A stretch of DNA of 64,000 nt. It comes from GCA-003244245 sp050699575. GTDB taxonomy: Bacteria; Actinomycetota; Actinomycetes; Mycobacteriales; Pseudonocardiaceae. The stretch is taken from assembly GCA_050699575.1 (NCBI GenBank), contig JBOHFG010000260.1, positions 1 through 64,000 on the forward strand, written 5' to 3'. Position numbers and translations under genes: made by a program. The notes below the pieces were generated by a model that worked only from the letters and a program-made list of their open reading frames with translations, was not told the DNA's origin and ran no database searches. Of this stretch, positions 50,533-59,730 are shown in pieces (the stretch's first letter is position 1; each line of letters opens with the position of its first letter).

Positions 50533-51911
50533 AGCATCTCCGCGACCAGGAACGCCAGCTCTAGGGCCTGCTGGGTGTTCAGTCGCGGATCGCATGCGGT
50601 CTCGTAGCGACCGGACAGGTCCGCATCGGAAATGTCCTGAGCACCGCCGAGGCACTCGGTGACGTCCTCGCCGGTGAGCTCCACGTGGATCCCGCCGGGA
50701 TGGGTACCCAACGCGTGGTGCACCTCGAAGAAACCCTGCACTTCGTCGACCACCCAGTCGAAGTGTCTGGTCTTGTACCCAGTGGATGACTCGATGGTGT
50801 TGCCGTGCATTGGGTCGCAGTGCCAGATCACCTGATGCCCAGTGGCGGTGACCTTCTGCACGATCGCTGGCAGCACATCGCGGATCCGCTGCGCCCCCAT
50901 CCGGGAGATCAGGGTGAGCCGGCCGGGCACGCCGTGCGGGTCGAGCCGCTCGACGTACTCCACAGCCTGATCTGGGGTAGTACTCGGGCCCAGCTTGAGC
51001 CCGATCGGGTTGGCCAGCAGTTCGGCGAAGGCGATGTGTGCCCCGTCCAGCGCCCGAGTCCGCTCCCCCACCCAAAGGAAGTGCGCGGACAGGTCGTAGA
51101 GCTTGGGCGTCGGGCCGGTGGCGTCCAGGCGGAGCATGGCCCGCTCGTAGTCGAGCACCAATGCTTCGTGACTGGCGTAGATCTCGGTGGAAAGCAGCGA
51201 TGAGTCGTCCACCCCACACGCCGACATGAAGCGCAGGCCCCGATCGATCTCCCCGGCCAGCGCCTCGTAGCGGGCGCCGGCCGGGGATTGGCGCACAAAG
51301 TCCTTGTTCCAGTCGTGCACTCTGTGCAGGTCCGCCGTGCCGCCCAGGGCCACCGCCCGCACCAGGTTCATCGCCGCGGCGGCGTTGGCGTAGGCCCGGA
51401 TCATTCGCGACGGGTCATGCACTCGCGCTTCGGGGCTGGCGCGCAAAGAGTTGATCATATCACCGCGGTACGCCGTGAGACCGAGCGCGTCGAGCTGTGC
51501 GGACCGTGGCTTGGCGTACTGCCCGGCTATCCGCCCCACCTTCACCACCGGCAGGCTCGAGCCGTAGGTGAGCACCACCGCCATCTGCAGCAGAGTGCGG
51601 ATGGTGGCCCGCAGATGCGGTTCGGTGTTGTCGGCGAAGGTTTCGGCGCAGTCCCCGCCCTGCAGCAGGAACGCCTCCCCTCGCGCAACAGCTCCGAGCT
51701 GGTCCCGCAGCCGGTCCACCTCGGGAGGCACCGTAATCGGCGGGACGCTCTCCAACACGGTCCGGATGCTGCGCACGGCGTCCGGGTCGGGCCAGCTCGG
51801 TTGTTGCACGGCAGGTCGAGCCAGGGCTGCATCCAGCCTGGCGCGAAGGTCGGCGGGCAGCGGCGGCAGTTCCGGCAGCTCATCGACCGGAACATCCACG
51901 GTCCAGTTCAC
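50523..51911 (-). CDS. aroG: 3-deoxy-7-phosphoheptulonate synthase, class II
   Basis: First enzyme of the shikimate pathway (phosphoenolpyruvate plus erythrose-4-phosphate). The 462-residue class II form has FLLQGGDCAETFADN, KVGRIAGQYAKPRS, SHEALVLDYERAML, HFLWVGERTRALDGAHIAFA and LISRMGAQRIRDVLPAIVQK with WHCDPMHGNT. This is the type regulated by aromatic amino acids and by chorismate mutase in mycobacteria (Rv2178c). Convergent with pknL. Confidence 0.97.
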   Translation of the reverse strand: MNWTVDVPVDELPELPPLPADLRARLDAALARPAVQQPSWPDPDAVRSIRTVLESVPPITVPPEVDRLRDQLGAVARGEAFLLQGGDCAETFADNTEPHLRATIRTLLQMAVVLTYGSSLPVVKVGRIAGQYAKPRSAQLDALGLTAYRGDMINSLRASPEARVHDPSRMIRAYANAAAAMNLVRAVALGGTADLHRVHDWNKDFVRQSPAGARYEALAGEIDRGLRFMSACGVDDSSLLSTEIYASHEALVLDYERAMLRLDATGPTPKLYDLSAHFLWVGERTRALDGAHIAFAELLANPIGLKLGPSTTPDQAVEYVERLDPHGVPGRLTLISRMGAQRIRDVLPAIVQKVTATGHQVIWHCDPMHGNTIESSTGYKTRHFDWVVDEVQGFFEVHHALGTHPGGIHVELTGEDVTECLGGAQDISDADLSGRYETACDPRLNTQQALELAFLVAEMLRS

Positions 51912-51959
51912 GGTGCCTGAGCGTATGGGGTGGCGCCCGGGTCCGGTTCACTGGGCCGG

Positions 51960-52982
51960 TCACCCGAAGAACACCTCGGCTTCCGCGTGGCGCTCCTGCG
52001 GCACTGTCTTGACTTCCGCGGTGGCCTCGGCCAGTTTCACCCGGATGATGTCGGTGCCGCGCAGCGCGACCATCACCCCGCCGTCGCCCTCGTGCACTGC
52101 ATCGACCGCATGTACACCGAAGCGGGTGGCCAGCACCCGGTCGTAGGCCGTGGGCTTGCCGCCGCGCTGAATGTGCCCCAGCACCACGGCGCGGGACTCG
52201 GCACCAGTACGCCGGGCGATCTCGTCAGCCAACCAGATACCGACCCCACCGAGGCGCTTGTGACCGAAGGCGTCGACCTCCGCGGTGGCCAGCAGCTCTG
52301 TGCCGCCATCGGGCACCGCGCCCTCGGCGACCACGACGATCGCGGCGTCGTCCCGGTCGAGGCACCGGAGGACCCACTGGCACACCCGGGCCACGTCGAA
52401 CGGGCGTTCCGGCATCAGAATGACGTTCGCCCCGCCGGCCATCCCCGAGTGCAGCGCGATCCAGCCCGCATGGCGGCCCATCACCTCAACGACCGCCGCC
52501 CGGTGGTGCGACTCAGCGGTGGTGCGCAGCCGGTCGATCGCCTCGGTCGCGATGTGCACCGCGGTGTCGAACCCGAATGTGTAGTCCGTGGCGCTCAGGT
52601 CGTTGTCGATGGTCTTGGGCACGCCTACCACGACAACCCCGTCGTCGCTGAGCCGGCTGGCCACCCCGAGGGTATCCTCACCGCCGATCGCGATCAGGGC
52701 GTCCACGTCGTGCTCAGCGAGCGTCTGCTTGACCTGCTCAGCGCCGCCGTCGCGATAGGGGTTGGTGCGCGAGGTGCGCAAGATGGTGCCGCCGAGCGGG
52801 AGGATGTGCTCCACGTCCGCCAGACCGAGTGGCTGGACCAAGCCTTGCATCGGACCCCGCCAGCCGTCCCGGAATCCGATGATCTCATGCCCGTAGACCT
52901 CGACACCCTTGCGGACCACCGCCCGGATCACCGCGTTGAGCCCTGGGCAGTCACCACCGCCCGTGAGCACGCCAATTCGCAT
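51960..52982 (-). CDS. 6-phosphofructokinase, probably pyrophosphate-type
   Basis: A 340-residue group III phosphofructokinase. GVLTGGGDCPGLNAVIRAVV is the N-terminal phosphate loop; GGEDTLGVA (100-108) and VPKTIDNDL (121-129) are active-site loops. Asp103 and Lys123 stand where the Amycolatopsis methanolica PPi-dependent enzyme has Asp104 and Lys124, while ATP enzymes have Gly. VEVMGRHAGWIALHSGMAGG also fits. PPi use is therefore inferred, not shown. It lies between aroG and the RNase gene, all on the minus strand. Confidence 0.9.
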   Translation of the reverse strand: MRIGVLTGGGDCPGLNAVIRAVVRKGVEVYGHEIIGFRDGWRGPMQGLVQPLGLADVEHILPLGGTILRTSRTNPYRDGGAEQVKQTLAEHDVDALIAIGGEDTLGVASRLSDDGVVVVGVPKTIDNDLSATDYTFGFDTAVHIATEAIDRLRTTAESHHRAAVVEVMGRHAGWIALHSGMAGGANVILMPERPFDVARVCQWVLRCLDRDDAAIVVVAEGAVPDGGTELLATAEVDAFGHKRLGGVGIWLADEIARRTGAESRAVVLGHIQRGGKPTAYDRVLATRFGVHAVDAVHEGDGGVMVALRGTDIIRVKLAEATAEVKTVPQERHAEAEVFFG

Positions 52983-53061
52983 CTCGATTCACCCTTCTGC
53001 ACCGTAGTGGACTGACGGGCCAGAGCCTCGCACGACTGGATCGATGCGGCAAAACGAAAGG

Positions 53062-53565
53062 TCAGCGCGGTCGGTTTTGCTGCGCCATCCGGTGCTGCTC
53101 GATCACCCGCCACCGGGTGAGGTTGTACCGAGCGTCGGCGACCGCGTCGTGGGCGTCGCTGGGCGCCGGCGGCAACGCCGGCTTGCCGGCTTCTTCCCAT
53201 CGCTGCCGCAGATCCCGGGTGAACCGAGGCAACGCACGGGGAAACGCCGGCATCGGACCCCACAGCTGGGCGAGTGCGACGTGGTCGTAGGCCGCGAACC
53301 AGGCCCACAGCTCCACCCGCTGGCCGGACGCGGTGAGGAACTCCAGCAGTGTGTCGCGGATCGCCGCCCTGCTACGCCACGCCTGGTCGGCCGGCGAGGG
53401 CAGCTTGGGCAACACGTGTGAGCGGACCCAGTCACCGGCACGCTGCGCGTCGAACTCGGTGGACACCGCGTAGTACTCCTGGCCCTGCTCGTCCACCACC
53501 CCGATGGAGATCAGCTCTATGGTGACGCCGTCCTCGATGAACTCGCAGTCGTAGAAGAACCGCAT
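53062..53565 (-). CDS. 3'-5' exoribonuclease (RNase AS, Rv2179c family)
   Basis: A 167-residue DEDDh nuclease. Asp6 and Glu8 lie in FFYDCEFIEDG, the middle Asp in WAWFAAYDHVALAQLW, and the last His/Asp in DAHDAVADARYN. The mycobacterial protein prefers adenylate-rich 3' ends (family knowledge). Position next to plsC and aroG agrees with Rv2179c. Confidence 0.92.
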   Translation of the reverse strand: MRFFYDCEFIEDGVTIELISIGVVDEQGQEYYAVSTEFDAQRAGDWVRSHVLPKLPSPADQAWRSRAAIRDTLLEFLTASGQRVELWAWFAAYDHVALAQLWGPMPAFPRALPRFTRDLRQRWEEAGKPALPPAPSDAHDAVADARYNLTRWRVIEQHRMAQQNRPR

Positions 53566-53604
53566 AATCGGCCAGCCTACGCAGCACCGACGAACCGGAC
53601 CGGG

Positions 53605-54312
53605 TCAGGACGCCTTGAGCGCCAGCCGCGGCGGTCGCGCCGCACGCTCCTTGACCGACGTCGCGTACATGTCGACGTACTCCTGACCAGAGAGCTCCAT
53701 CAAGGAGTACATGATCTCATCGACGATAGACCGCTCAACGAATCGGTCGCCGGCCAGACCAGCGTAGCGAGAGAAGTCCAGCGGCTCCCCGAAACGTATC
53801 TCCACCGGATGCGGCCGCCACATCTTGGTACCCATGGGACTCACTTTGTCGGTGCCCACCATCACCACCGGAATCACCGGAACGCCGGCCTCCAGCGCCA
53901 TCCGGGCAACGCCGGTCTTGCCCTTGTACAACCGGCCGTCTGGGGACCGGGTGCCTTCCGGGTAGATGCCGAGCAGCTTTCCCTGTGACAGCAACCGCAC
54001 CCCGGTGTCCAGGGCGGCCTGCGCGGCGGATGCACTGGAGCGATCGATGGGGACTTGACCGGCAGCGCTGAAGAACTGCCGCTTGAGCCATCCCCGCAGG
54101 CCAGGCGTGGTGAAGTACTCCCGCTTGGCCAGGAACGTCAGCCGGCGACGGATCATCAGCGGCAAGAAGAACGAATCGGCGACGGCGAGGTGGTTGCTAG
54201 CCAGGATGGCACCGCCGCGCTCGGGGATACGCTCGGCGCCCTGGACCTGTGGGTGGCATGCCAGCCGCATCAACGGGCCGAGCAACAGGTGTTTGAGCAG
54301 CCAGTAGAACAC
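53605..54312 (-). CDS. 1-acylglycerol-3-phosphate acyltransferase (PlsC-like, Rv2182c)
   Basis: A 235-residue membrane-associated acyltransferase. HX4D motif: ASNHLAVADSFFLPL. Other family blocks: FFSAAGQVPIDRSSASA, LGIYPEGTRSPDGRLYKGKT and GVPVIPVVMVGTDKVSPMG. It adds the second acyl chain in phospholipid synthesis. The order with the SRPBCC protein, FadD15 and PimB' follows M. tuberculosis and suggests a lipid and lipoglycan cluster. Confidence 0.93.
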   Translation of the reverse strand: MFYWLLKHLLLGPLMRLACHPQVQGAERIPERGGAILASNHLAVADSFFLPLMIRRRLTFLAKREYFTTPGLRGWLKRQFFSAAGQVPIDRSSASAAQAALDTGVRLLSQGKLLGIYPEGTRSPDGRLYKGKTGVARMALEAGVPVIPVVMVGTDKVSPMGTKMWRPHPVEIRFGEPLDFSRYAGLAGDRFVERSIVDEIMYSLMELSGQEYVDMYATSVKERAARPPRLALKAS

Positions 54313-54442
54313 CGCCTACCGATCCTCCCTTGCCCTCACGGGCTTGTGGTACCAGCCAGCCTACGGAGCACCGCATCCGGGGCACAACGGCCCCAGCTCT
54401 ACTTTGGCGTACGCAGGCCCGGGACGTGGCGGTTCGATGCGG

Positions 54443-54898
54443 CTAGCAGTCGGGCGCTCCCGGGTAGGCCTCCACCCGGCGCTTGAGCTCCTTCAGCGCA
54501 GTGTCCATGATGATCTTCTCGGCTTTTCTCTTGATCATTCCGATCAGAGGAATCGCGAGGTCGACCATCAGACTGTAAGTCACGTTCGTCGTCGGGCCGA
54601 GGGGTTCCAGGACGTAGGAGCCATGCTGCGCCTTCTGCATCTGCCCCTCGACCAGTTCCCAGGCCACCGTCAACCCGTCCACAGACCAGACGTAGTCGAG
54701 CACGTACTCGTCCTTGACCAGGCCCGCGTCCAACGAGAACCGGACCCGCTCCGCGCGATCACCAACACCGGGAACGATCACCTCGACCTGCTTCACCGCC
54801 AACGCCCACTGCGGGTAGGCAGAGAAGTCAGCGATCACGTCCATGATGGTCTTGGGATCAGCGTTGATGACGATGGACTGGGTTGACTTGTCGGCCAT
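54443..54898 (-). CDS. SRPBCC (START-like) lipid-binding protein (Rv2185c-like)
   Basis: 151 residues with the START/Bet v1 fold: SIVINADPKTIMDVIADFSAYPQ region, WALAVKQVEVIVPGVGDRAE, and the long C-terminal helix MIKRKAEKIIMDTALKELKR. I chose the ATG at 54898 because conservation starts with MADKSTQS. It is divergent from fadD15 across 112 bases. It probably binds a hydrophobic ligand; the ligand is unknown. Confidence 0.9.
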   Translation of the reverse strand: MADKSTQSIVINADPKTIMDVIADFSAYPQWALAVKQVEVIVPGVGDRAERVRFSLDAGLVKDEYVLDYVWSVDGLTVAWELVEGQMQKAQHGSYVLEPLGPTTNVTYSLMVDLAIPLIGMIKRKAEKIIMDTALKELKRRVEAYPGAPDC

Positions 54899-55010
54899 GC
54901 CGCGCAGGCTACCCGGCACACAATTCCGGGCCCGGCAGGCTGTTGGACGAAACTCAGGTCGCGATACGTTGCCAGGCAGTACGGAGCAAGGTCGAACCGC
55001 GGAGGTACTC

Positions 55011-56825
55011 GTGCGGGAGTTCACGGTTCCTGCCACCAGCACGGTGGACGACCAGGAGAACCTCATCGATGTGGTGTGGGCCAACGCCGAGCGCTTCGCC
55101 GGCCATGTGAGCATGCGACGCAAGGTCGACGGCGGCTGGGTGGACGTCACCACGAGGCAGTTCGCCGACCAGGTGACCGCAGTGGCCAAAGGCCTCATCG
55201 CAGCGGGCCTCGAGCGTGGCGACAGGGTTGCCTTGCTGTCCAAGACTCGCTACGAGTGGACCCTGCTGGACTATGCGATCTGGGCCGCCGGCGGAGCAAC
55301 AGTGCCGATTTACGAGACCTCATCCCCGGAACAGGTGGAGTGGATCCTGTCTGATTCCAGTGCCAAGGCGATCGTCGTCGAGACCGCACCGCACCGCGAG
55401 ATGGTCCAGGGGCTGGTTGATCGGTTGGGCGGGCCGGTTCTGCTCTGGCAGATCGAGCCGGCGCCGAGCCGCGGAGATCCGGATGCCGCGATCGACACGC
55501 TCACCGCACTGGGCACCGAGGTCGGTGACGACGCCGTGCGGGAGCGCGCCACCGCGGTGGGCGCCGGGGACCTGGCGACGCTGATCTACACCTCAGGGAC
55601 CACGGGACGGCCCAAAGGCTGCGAGATCACTCACCGCAACCTGCTCGCCGCCACCCGGGCGGCCGTGGGGGAGCTCCCCGGCCTGCTGCAGCCGGGGAGC
55701 TCCGCACTGCTGTTCCTGCCGCTGGCGCACGTGTTCGCCCGAATCGTCCAGTGCGGCTGTGTGTACGCACGGACCACCCTCGGGCACACCCCCGATACGA
55801 GGAACTTGATCGCCGAACTGGCCGAATTCCGGCCGACGTTCGTGCTGGCGGTGCCCCGGGTATTCGAGAAGCTCTACAACGCGGCCAAGCAGAAGGCGCA
55901 TGCGGCGGGCAAGGGCCGCATCTTCGACATCGCCGAGGCCACCGCCATCCAGTGGAGCCGTGCGCACGACGCCGGCGGGGCCGGGCTGGCCTTGCGGGCC
56001 AAGCACGCGGTATTCGACCAGCTGGTCTACGCCAAGCTCCGCACAGCGCTGGGCGGTCGGTGCGTCGCCGCAGTCTCCGGTGGAGCACCGCTGGGTGAGC
56101 GGCTCGGACATTTCTTCCGCGGTATCGGGGTGCTGGTGCTGGAGGGCTATGGGCTGACCGAGACCAGCGCCGCAACCACGCTGAACACCGAGAAACACCT
56201 CAGGATCGGCACCGTGGGCCAACCGTTGCCCGGCGTGACTATCAAGATCGACGATGACGGTGAGGTGCTGATCAAGGGCCCCGGGGTGCTGCACCGGTAC
56301 TGGCACAACGAGCAAGCCACTGCGGAGGCCATCGTCGACGGGTGGTTCCGCACCGGCGACCTCGGTGAGCTGGACCAGGACGGCTTCCTGCGGATCACCG
56401 GTCGCAAAAAAGAGATCATTGTCACCGCCGCCGGTAAAAATGTCTCCCCAGCCGCGCTGGAGGACCGGATCCGGGCCCACCGGCTGATCAGCCAATGCAT
56501 GGTGGTGGGCGACAAGCAGCCCTTCATCGCCGCGCTGATCACTCTCGACGCCGAAGCTTTACCAGCCTGGCGCGCTGAGCACGGCAACCCAGCTAGCAAC
56601 ACTGCCGTCGATCTGATCGACGACGCGGACCTGCGTGCGGCGGTGCAGCGCGCAGTGGACAACGCGAACAAGGCCGTCTCCAGGGCCGAGATGATCCGCA
56701 AGTTCCGGATCCTGCCGGTCGACTTCACCGAGGAAGGTGGCCAGCTCACCCCGAGCCTCAAAATCAAGCGCGCGGTCGTAGCCAAGGAGTTCGCCACCGA
56801 GATCGAGGCACTCTACAGCTCGTGA
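55011..56825 (+). CDS. fadD15: Long-chain fatty acid-CoA ligase (FadD15-like)
   Basis: A 604-residue AMP-forming acyl-CoA synthetase. P-loop DLATLIYTSGTTGRPKGCEI, LEGYGLTETSAATTL, WFRTGDLGELDQDGFLRITG and the C-terminal Lys region RKKEIIVTAAGKNVSP are all present. GTG start with GGAGG five bases upstream. The stop TGA lies within the palindrome at 56817. It activates fatty acids for lipid synthesis; orthologue of Rv2187 by synteny. Confidence 0.94.
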   Translation: MREFTVPATSTVDDQENLIDVVWANAERFAGHVSMRRKVDGGWVDVTTRQFADQVTAVAKGLIAAGLERGDRVALLSKTRYEWTLLDYAIWAAGGATVPIYETSSPEQVEWILSDSSAKAIVVETAPHREMVQGLVDRLGGPVLLWQIEPAPSRGDPDAAIDTLTALGTEVGDDAVRERATAVGAGDLATLIYTSGTTGRPKGCEITHRNLLAATRAAVGELPGLLQPGSSALLFLPLAHVFARIVQCGCVYARTTLGHTPDTRNLIAELAEFRPTFVLAVPRVFEKLYNAAKQKAHAAGKGRIFDIAEATAIQWSRAHDAGGAGLALRAKHAVFDQLVYAKLRTALGGRCVAAVSGGAPLGERLGHFFRGIGVLVLEGYGLTETSAATTLNTEKHLRIGTVGQPLPGVTIKIDDDGEVLIKGPGVLHRYWHNEQATAEAIVDGWFRTGDLGELDQDGFLRITGRKKEIIVTAAGKNVSPAALEDRIRAHRLISQCMVVGDKQPFIAALITLDAEALPAWRAEHGNPASNTAVDLIDDADLRAAVQRAVDNANKAVSRAEMIRKFRILPVDFTEEGGQLTPSLKIKRAVVAKEFATEIEALYSS

Positions 56826-56866
56826 GTGGGTAACAGTGTCATGACACTGTTACCCACTCACGAGCT
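56817..56866. terminator. 50-bp perfect palindrome holding two stop codons
   Basis: A perfect palindrome with the core GTGAGTGGGTAACAGTGTC in each arm. The sequence TCG TGA in the left arm ends fadD15 and the same TCG TGA on the minus strand ends pimB', so both convergent genes stop inside one element. Confidence 0.88.
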
Positions 56867-57988
56867 ACGTAGCAGCACATGGCCGAGCTGCTGCTGGCGG
56901 CACGACCAGTCCCACGCCTCCAGCATCCAGCGTCGCCCGCGCCGGCCCATCGCCGCGGCGCGCTCGGGATCGGCGAGCAGTAGCGCGACGGCCCGGGCCA
57001 CCGCTGCCACGTCACGGCCGTCCACCAGGTCACCGGTGTCGCCTGGGCGGACCGTCTCCCGCGCCCCGCCGGCGTCACCGACCACCACCGGCAATCCGGT
57101 GGCCGAGGCCTCGAGGAACACCAGACCGAGCCCCTCGACGTCCAACCCGTGACCACGGGTGCGGCACGGCATCGCGAAGACATCTCCCGCGTTGTAGTAC
57201 CCCGCCAGCTCGGACCACGGCACTGATCCGGTGCACACCACCGCACCCGCGACGCCACACGACTCCGCCAGCCGATGCAACACTGATCGCCGGGGCCCGT
57301 CCCCGACGATCAACAGCATGGCCCCGGGTACCTGGCGCCGGATCGCGGGCAGCGCCCGCACCAGCGTGTCCTGCCCCTTGCGAGCGACCAGCCGGGACAC
57401 GCACAGCACTACCGGAGCCTCTCCCAGCCCGTGGCGTCGCCGGATCTCGGCCCGCGCGCCTGGATCCGGACGAAACACTGTGCAGTCCACTCCCGGTGGA
57501 AGCAGTTCCAGGGCGGCCCGGGGACCGAATGCCGAGGCGACCCGGCGGCGGGTGTACTGGCTCACGGCGGTGACCACGTCGGCATCCGTGCCAATCCGAC
57601 GCAGCGCCAATCGACCAGGAGGCAGCATCGACCAACCCACCTCGTGCCCGTGGCTGCTGGCCACCACCCGCCGCACTCCGGCGCGACGTAAGGCCGGACC
57701 CAGCAGTGCTAGTGGCGCGGCCGCACCAAACCACGCCGTCTCGCAGCGCAGCTCCCGCAGCAATCCCACCGCCCGCCGTAGTACTGGCGGGGTGGGCAGC
57801 ATCAGAGATCCGGGGTGCCGAACGACCGGGAACGGCAACCGCGCGTCGAAAGCCGCCGCTCCAGGCCAGGCCGGTGCGTAGACAGCAACCTCGCCCGCAG
57901 GCAGCTCCAGAGCCAGCTGATGCAGGTACGCTTGGATGCCACCGGGTCGGGGTGGGAAGTCATTGCTCACCAGCAGGATCTTCGGCAC
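56858..57988 (-). CDS. pimB: GDP-mannose-dependent mannosyltransferase PimB'
   Basis: A 376-residue GT4 enzyme that adds the second mannose to phosphatidylinositol mannoside at the inner membrane face. LLVSNDFPPRPGGIQAYLHQ is the N-terminal acceptor region; ASSHGHEVGWSMLP, LPPGVDCTVFRP, VSRLVARKGQDTLVRALP and EGLGLVFLEASATGLPVV (EX7E) follow. I prefer the GTG (VPKILLVSN); an in-frame TTG 27 bases upstream is the alternative. Synteny with Rv2188c. Confidence 0.92.
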   Translation of the reverse strand: MPKILLVSNDFPPRPGGIQAYLHQLALELPAGEVAVYAPAWPGAAAFDARLPFPVVRHPGSLMLPTPPVLRRAVGLLRELRCETAWFGAAAPLALLGPALRRAGVRRVVASSHGHEVGWSMLPPGRLALRRIGTDADVVTAVSQYTRRRVASAFGPRAALELLPPGVDCTVFRPDPGARAEIRRRHGLGEAPVVLCVSRLVARKGQDTLVRALPAIRRQVPGAMLLIVGDGPRRSVLHRLAESCGVAGAVVCTGSVPWSELAGYYNAGDVFAMPCRTRGHGLDVEGLGLVFLEASATGLPVVVGDAGGARETVRPGDTGDLVDGRDVAAVARAVALLLADPERAAAMGRRGRRWMLEAWDWSCRQQQLGHVLLRSS

Positions 57989-58046
57989 CAGCCGCAGGGT
58001 AGCCACTACCCGCAACGACGATGCGGCGGGCTGTTGCCCCTCCCGT

Positions 58047-59120
58047 TCAGCCGATCCGGCTCATCGCGGTGACTTGGCTCCAGGGCACCGGAACGACCTT
58101 CACCACATCGCCGCTCTGTGGTGCGTTCACGTAGAGGCCGTTACCGACGTAGAGGCCGATATGACTGATCGGGGAGTACAGCGCGATGAGATCGCCGGCC
58201 TGCAGTTGGGACTGGGTGACGCTGCGACCCATCCGCGCCTGCTCCTGGGCCGAGTGCGGCAGACCCGGCATACCGGCCTGGGCAAACGCCCATTTCACCA
58301 GCCCGGAGCAGTCGAACGTGATCGGGCCGTCGCCGCCCCAGACGTATGCCGAGCCCTGCTTGCTCAGTGCGGCTCGGGCCGCTTGGACCGCGGTACCGCT
58401 GCCGACCAGGTTGATCGGGAAGTGGATATTGCCGCCGGAAAGGTAGGCAGCTCGTTCCTGGCGGGTCAGCTCGGCCAGGCGTGTGGTGACCACCTGAATC
58501 TGACGGTCCATCTCACCGCGGGAACGGGTCAAGTCGCCTTCGAGCCGCGCCGCGTCGTGTTCAGCTCGACCGGCCCGCGCCGCTGCGTCGTTGGCCGACA
58601 GCTCAGCGAGCTGGGCCTGCGCAACGGCATCGCTGAGCCGGTCCAAGGCTTGCTTGTTGTCCACCGCAAGCATGTCCAGTGCAGCCATCTGGTCCAGGAA
58701 GTCCTGGGGAGAGTCGCTGACCAGCAGGGCGGACAACCGGTTGAGTCGCGCACCCTGGAATGACGCCTTGGTCAGCCTGTCGACTTGACCGCGGTACTGA
58801 TCCTGCACCACCCCGGCACGTTCCGCGGCGGCGACAGCTGCGTTGACATCGGCCCGGGCCCGGTCTAGGTCGGCACGGCGGGCCGTCAACTGATCGCGGG
58901 CGTAATGCCACCTCTCAGTGAGCACCTCAGCCTGCCGATTCAGCTCGACGAGCTGCTGCGCGGCGTTGGGAGCATCCCCGGGCAACGCGGGGTCGGCCGA
59001 GGCCGTAGTGGGCATCGCCGTGGTGGACAGCAACATCACCAGGACGACAAGGGTTGCGGCGGTCATCGCTGCGGAGACACCGCGCGTGACTACACCGGGC
59101 TTCAGACGATGCGACGACAC
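58047..59120 (-). CDS. Secreted NlpC/P60 peptidoglycan endopeptidase
   Basis: 357 residues. Signal peptide (VSAAMTAATLVVLVMLLSTT, cut near ASADPA), a coiled-coil region of about 180 residues, and an NlpC/P60 domain with catalytic Cys in DGPITFDCSGLVKWAFAQAG and His in SPISHIGLYVGNGLYVNAP. It cuts D-Glu-mDAP bonds. GTG start with GAGGAG upstream. Related to Rv2190c/RipA; a paralogue lies at 59731. The 218 bases upstream show nothing that I can name. Confidence 0.93.
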   Translation of the reverse strand: MSSHRLKPGVVTRGVSAAMTAATLVVLVMLLSTTAMPTTASADPALPGDAPNAAQQLVELNRQAEVLTERWHYARDQLTARRADLDRARADVNAAVAAAERAGVVQDQYRGQVDRLTKASFQGARLNRLSALLVSDSPQDFLDQMAALDMLAVDNKQALDRLSDAVAQAQLAELSANDAAARAGRAEHDAARLEGDLTRSRGEMDRQIQVVTTRLAELTRQERAAYLSGGNIHFPINLVGSGTAVQAARAALSKQGSAYVWGGDGPITFDCSGLVKWAFAQAGMPGLPHSAQEQARMGRSVTQSQLQAGDLIALYSPISHIGLYVGNGLYVNAPQSGDVVKVVPVPWSQVTAMSRIG

Positions 59121-59338
59121 GTCGCGGCTGTCTCCTCATTTTCTTGGACTGCCTACCAGGAAGCCGATTCGGCAGTGACCCGCGGCGCCGACCGGTCTGG
59201 CAGGGCACCTACCGCGAGTCTCGGGAAGATTACGAAAGGTCACCGACGGTGTCACCACCGGCACGCCAGCGATGGGGCAAAGAAACCGCTGCGTACGGTG
59301 GACGACACGGCAGCAGGAAGAGCGATAGGCGCCACCGA

Positions 59339-59575
59339 TCAACCCACCTGTCGGCCAGACCGCTCACCGTCGGTTGCGGACCACTTACCGCCATCCGGGT
59401 GGCGATGCGCCAATTGCCGGGGGGGCAGCGTGCCGACCCCAGCGATGATGCCTGGCGCAGGCCGCTGAGGACCGTCCCACTCGACACCACCGGGCGGGGC
59501 GCCGAACAGCACGGTGATGACGCAGTCCTGGCAGGCGCCACCACGCACCGGGCACCGGTCGCAATCCACGATCAT
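59339..59575 (-). CDS. Small Cys-rich conserved protein
   Basis: 78 residues from the ATG at 59575: MIVDCDRCPVRGGACQDCVI, then TVLFGAPPGGVEWDGPQRPA. The four Cys (CxxC...CxxC) could bind zinc or an Fe-S cluster. A similar short protein lies at this place, near NlpC/P60 and trpD, in related actinomycetes as far as I recall. Two GTGATC-type palindromes lie 35-66 bases upstream, which favours this start over in-frame upstream ones. Confidence 0.6.
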   Translation of the reverse strand: MIVDCDRCPVRGGACQDCVITVLFGAPPGGVEWDGPQRPAPGIIAGVGTLPPRQLAHRHPDGGKWSATDGERSGRQVG

Positions 59576-59609
59576 GTCGGGCTCCGTCTCAACTCGGATC
59601 GTCTCGTTG

Positions 59610-59641
59610 GTGATCTTGATCACTACTTGTGATCTGATCAC
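59610..59641. promoter_or_regulatory. Twin GTGATC...GATCAC palindromes
   Basis: GTGATCTTGATCAC (59610-59623) and GTGATCTGATCAC (59629-59641) stand side by side, 19 bases centre to centre. They lie between the small Cys-rich gene and the second NlpC/P60 gene's end and look like a dimer-binding operator for the Cys-rich gene. Confidence 0.5.
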
Positions 59642-59730
59642 TACGGACGGTAGACCGCGACACTGACAGTTTCGGACGCTCGAGTGGCCTGGCGAACCAA
59701 TTCGGGCAGTTGTTGAGTCCGGAGAGTGGA

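Noticed and set aside
59121..59338. Cyclic di-AMP (ydaO) riboswitch in front of the NlpC/P60 gene
   Set aside because: Such elements are frequent before actinobacterial wall hydrolases, but I could not match the conserved blocks here.
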